This document shows, one piece after another, positions 14,669 to 14,743 of a stretch of DNA of 14,743 nucleotides. This DNA comes from an uncultured Methanomassiliicoccales archaeon (GTDB lineage Archaea; Thermoplasmatota; Thermoplasmata; Methanomassiliicoccales; Methanomethylophilaceae), in contig CAKQHC010000033.1 of assembly GCA_934234005.1 (NCBI GenBank), positions 1 through 14,743 on the forward strand, read 5' to 3'. Within the stretch, counting starts at the first letter, position 1. Every line of letters starts with the position of its first letter. The notes beneath the pieces were generated by a model. That model was given only the letters and a program-made list of their open reading frames with translations. It was not told the DNA's origin and searched no databases. Made by a program: the position numbers and the translations under genes.

Positions 14669-14721
14669 AACAATCCATTCGCATGACTGCGATTGTATGG
14701 CTCGGTTGCGAATGGATTGTT
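14669..14721 (+). repeat. 15-bp perfect inverted repeat downstream of purC
   Basis: AACAATCCATTCGCA (14669-14683) is exactly complementary to TGCGAATGGATTGTT (14707-14721), with a 23-base loop between them. It begins 9 bases after the purC stop and is followed within five bases by TTTTT (14726-14730). It could be a strong terminator or 3'-end hairpin, a small structured RNA, or an operator for a gene beyond the window. Confidence 0.7.
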
Positions 14722-14725
14722 AAAC

Positions 14726-14730
14726 TTTTT
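14726..14730 (+). terminator. T5 tract after the purC inverted repeat
   Basis: A run of five T follows the 15-bp stem, as in an intrinsic terminator or an archaeal T-rich termination site. The surrounding ACTTTTTAATC could instead contribute to a promoter of the next gene outside the window. Confidence 0.4.
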
Positions 14731-14743
14731 AATCAAAGCAAAT

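Noticed and set aside
1..14743. Search for tRNA, rRNA, CRISPR arrays, insertion sequences and phage or defence genes
   Set aside because: I saw no cloverleaf-like segments with the conserved TTCRA arm, no regularly spaced repeats, no transposase or integrase motifs and no terminal repeats flanking genes; longer gaps are only promoter or hairpin regions.

Overview
The window reads as chromosomal DNA of a methanogen-type euryarchaeon, most likely of the order Methanomassiliicoccales (class Thermoplasmata). The archaeal assignment rests on an archaeal mevalonate-entry cluster (HMG-CoA synthase, thiolase, DUF35 protein), a membrane-anchored LonB protease, a Hel308 helicase, a KEOPS Cgi121 subunit, an archaeal NadM-type NMN adenylyltransferase and TATA-box promoters, some placed for leaderless transcripts. 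The order-level guess is weaker. It rests on general resemblance and on a Sel1-repeat protein, a class known to be abundant in gut-associated members. Coding density is high. I see no mobile element, CRISPR array, rRNA or tRNA.

Layout. (1) 20-2651, plus strand: HMG-CoA synthase, thiolase and DUF35 zinc-ribbon/OB protein, tightly overlapping, producing HMG-CoA for isoprenoid lipids. (2) 2664-4039, minus strand: Cgi121 (tRNA t6A modification) followed by a Sel1-repeat protein, joined by an ATGA overlap. (3) 4040-4240: divergent promoter region. (4) 4241-6392, plus strand: homoserine kinase and threonine synthase, the last two steps of threonine synthesis. (5) 6430-8709, minus strand: Hel308 helicase ending in a PIP-box-like tail. 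(6) 8710-8763: a very short divergent promoter with one TATA element between Hel308 and the next gene. (7) 8764-9837, plus strand: a secreted or membrane-anchored transglutaminase-fold protein. (8) 9909-13694, plus strand: an apparent operon of LonB, NMN adenylyltransferase, NMN deamidase-type CinA/PncC and an E1-like ThiF/MoeB adenylyltransferase. (9) 13757-14656, plus strand: an unusual SAICAR synthetase (PurC), followed by a 15-bp perfect inverted repeat.

Most genes are housekeeping and belong to well-known families. I found no convincing wholly new system. The points most worth checking are: a thiolase whose nucleophilic cysteine position is glycine, in an otherwise intact mevalonate operon; a transglutaminase-fold protein with serine at the cysteine position; a terminal PIP-like motif on Hel308; a PurC that departs from two family signatures; NAD-metabolism genes co-transcribed with LonB; and several paired DNA structures, namely two near-identical hairpins between convergent genes, a shared divergent TATA box and the inverted repeat after purC.
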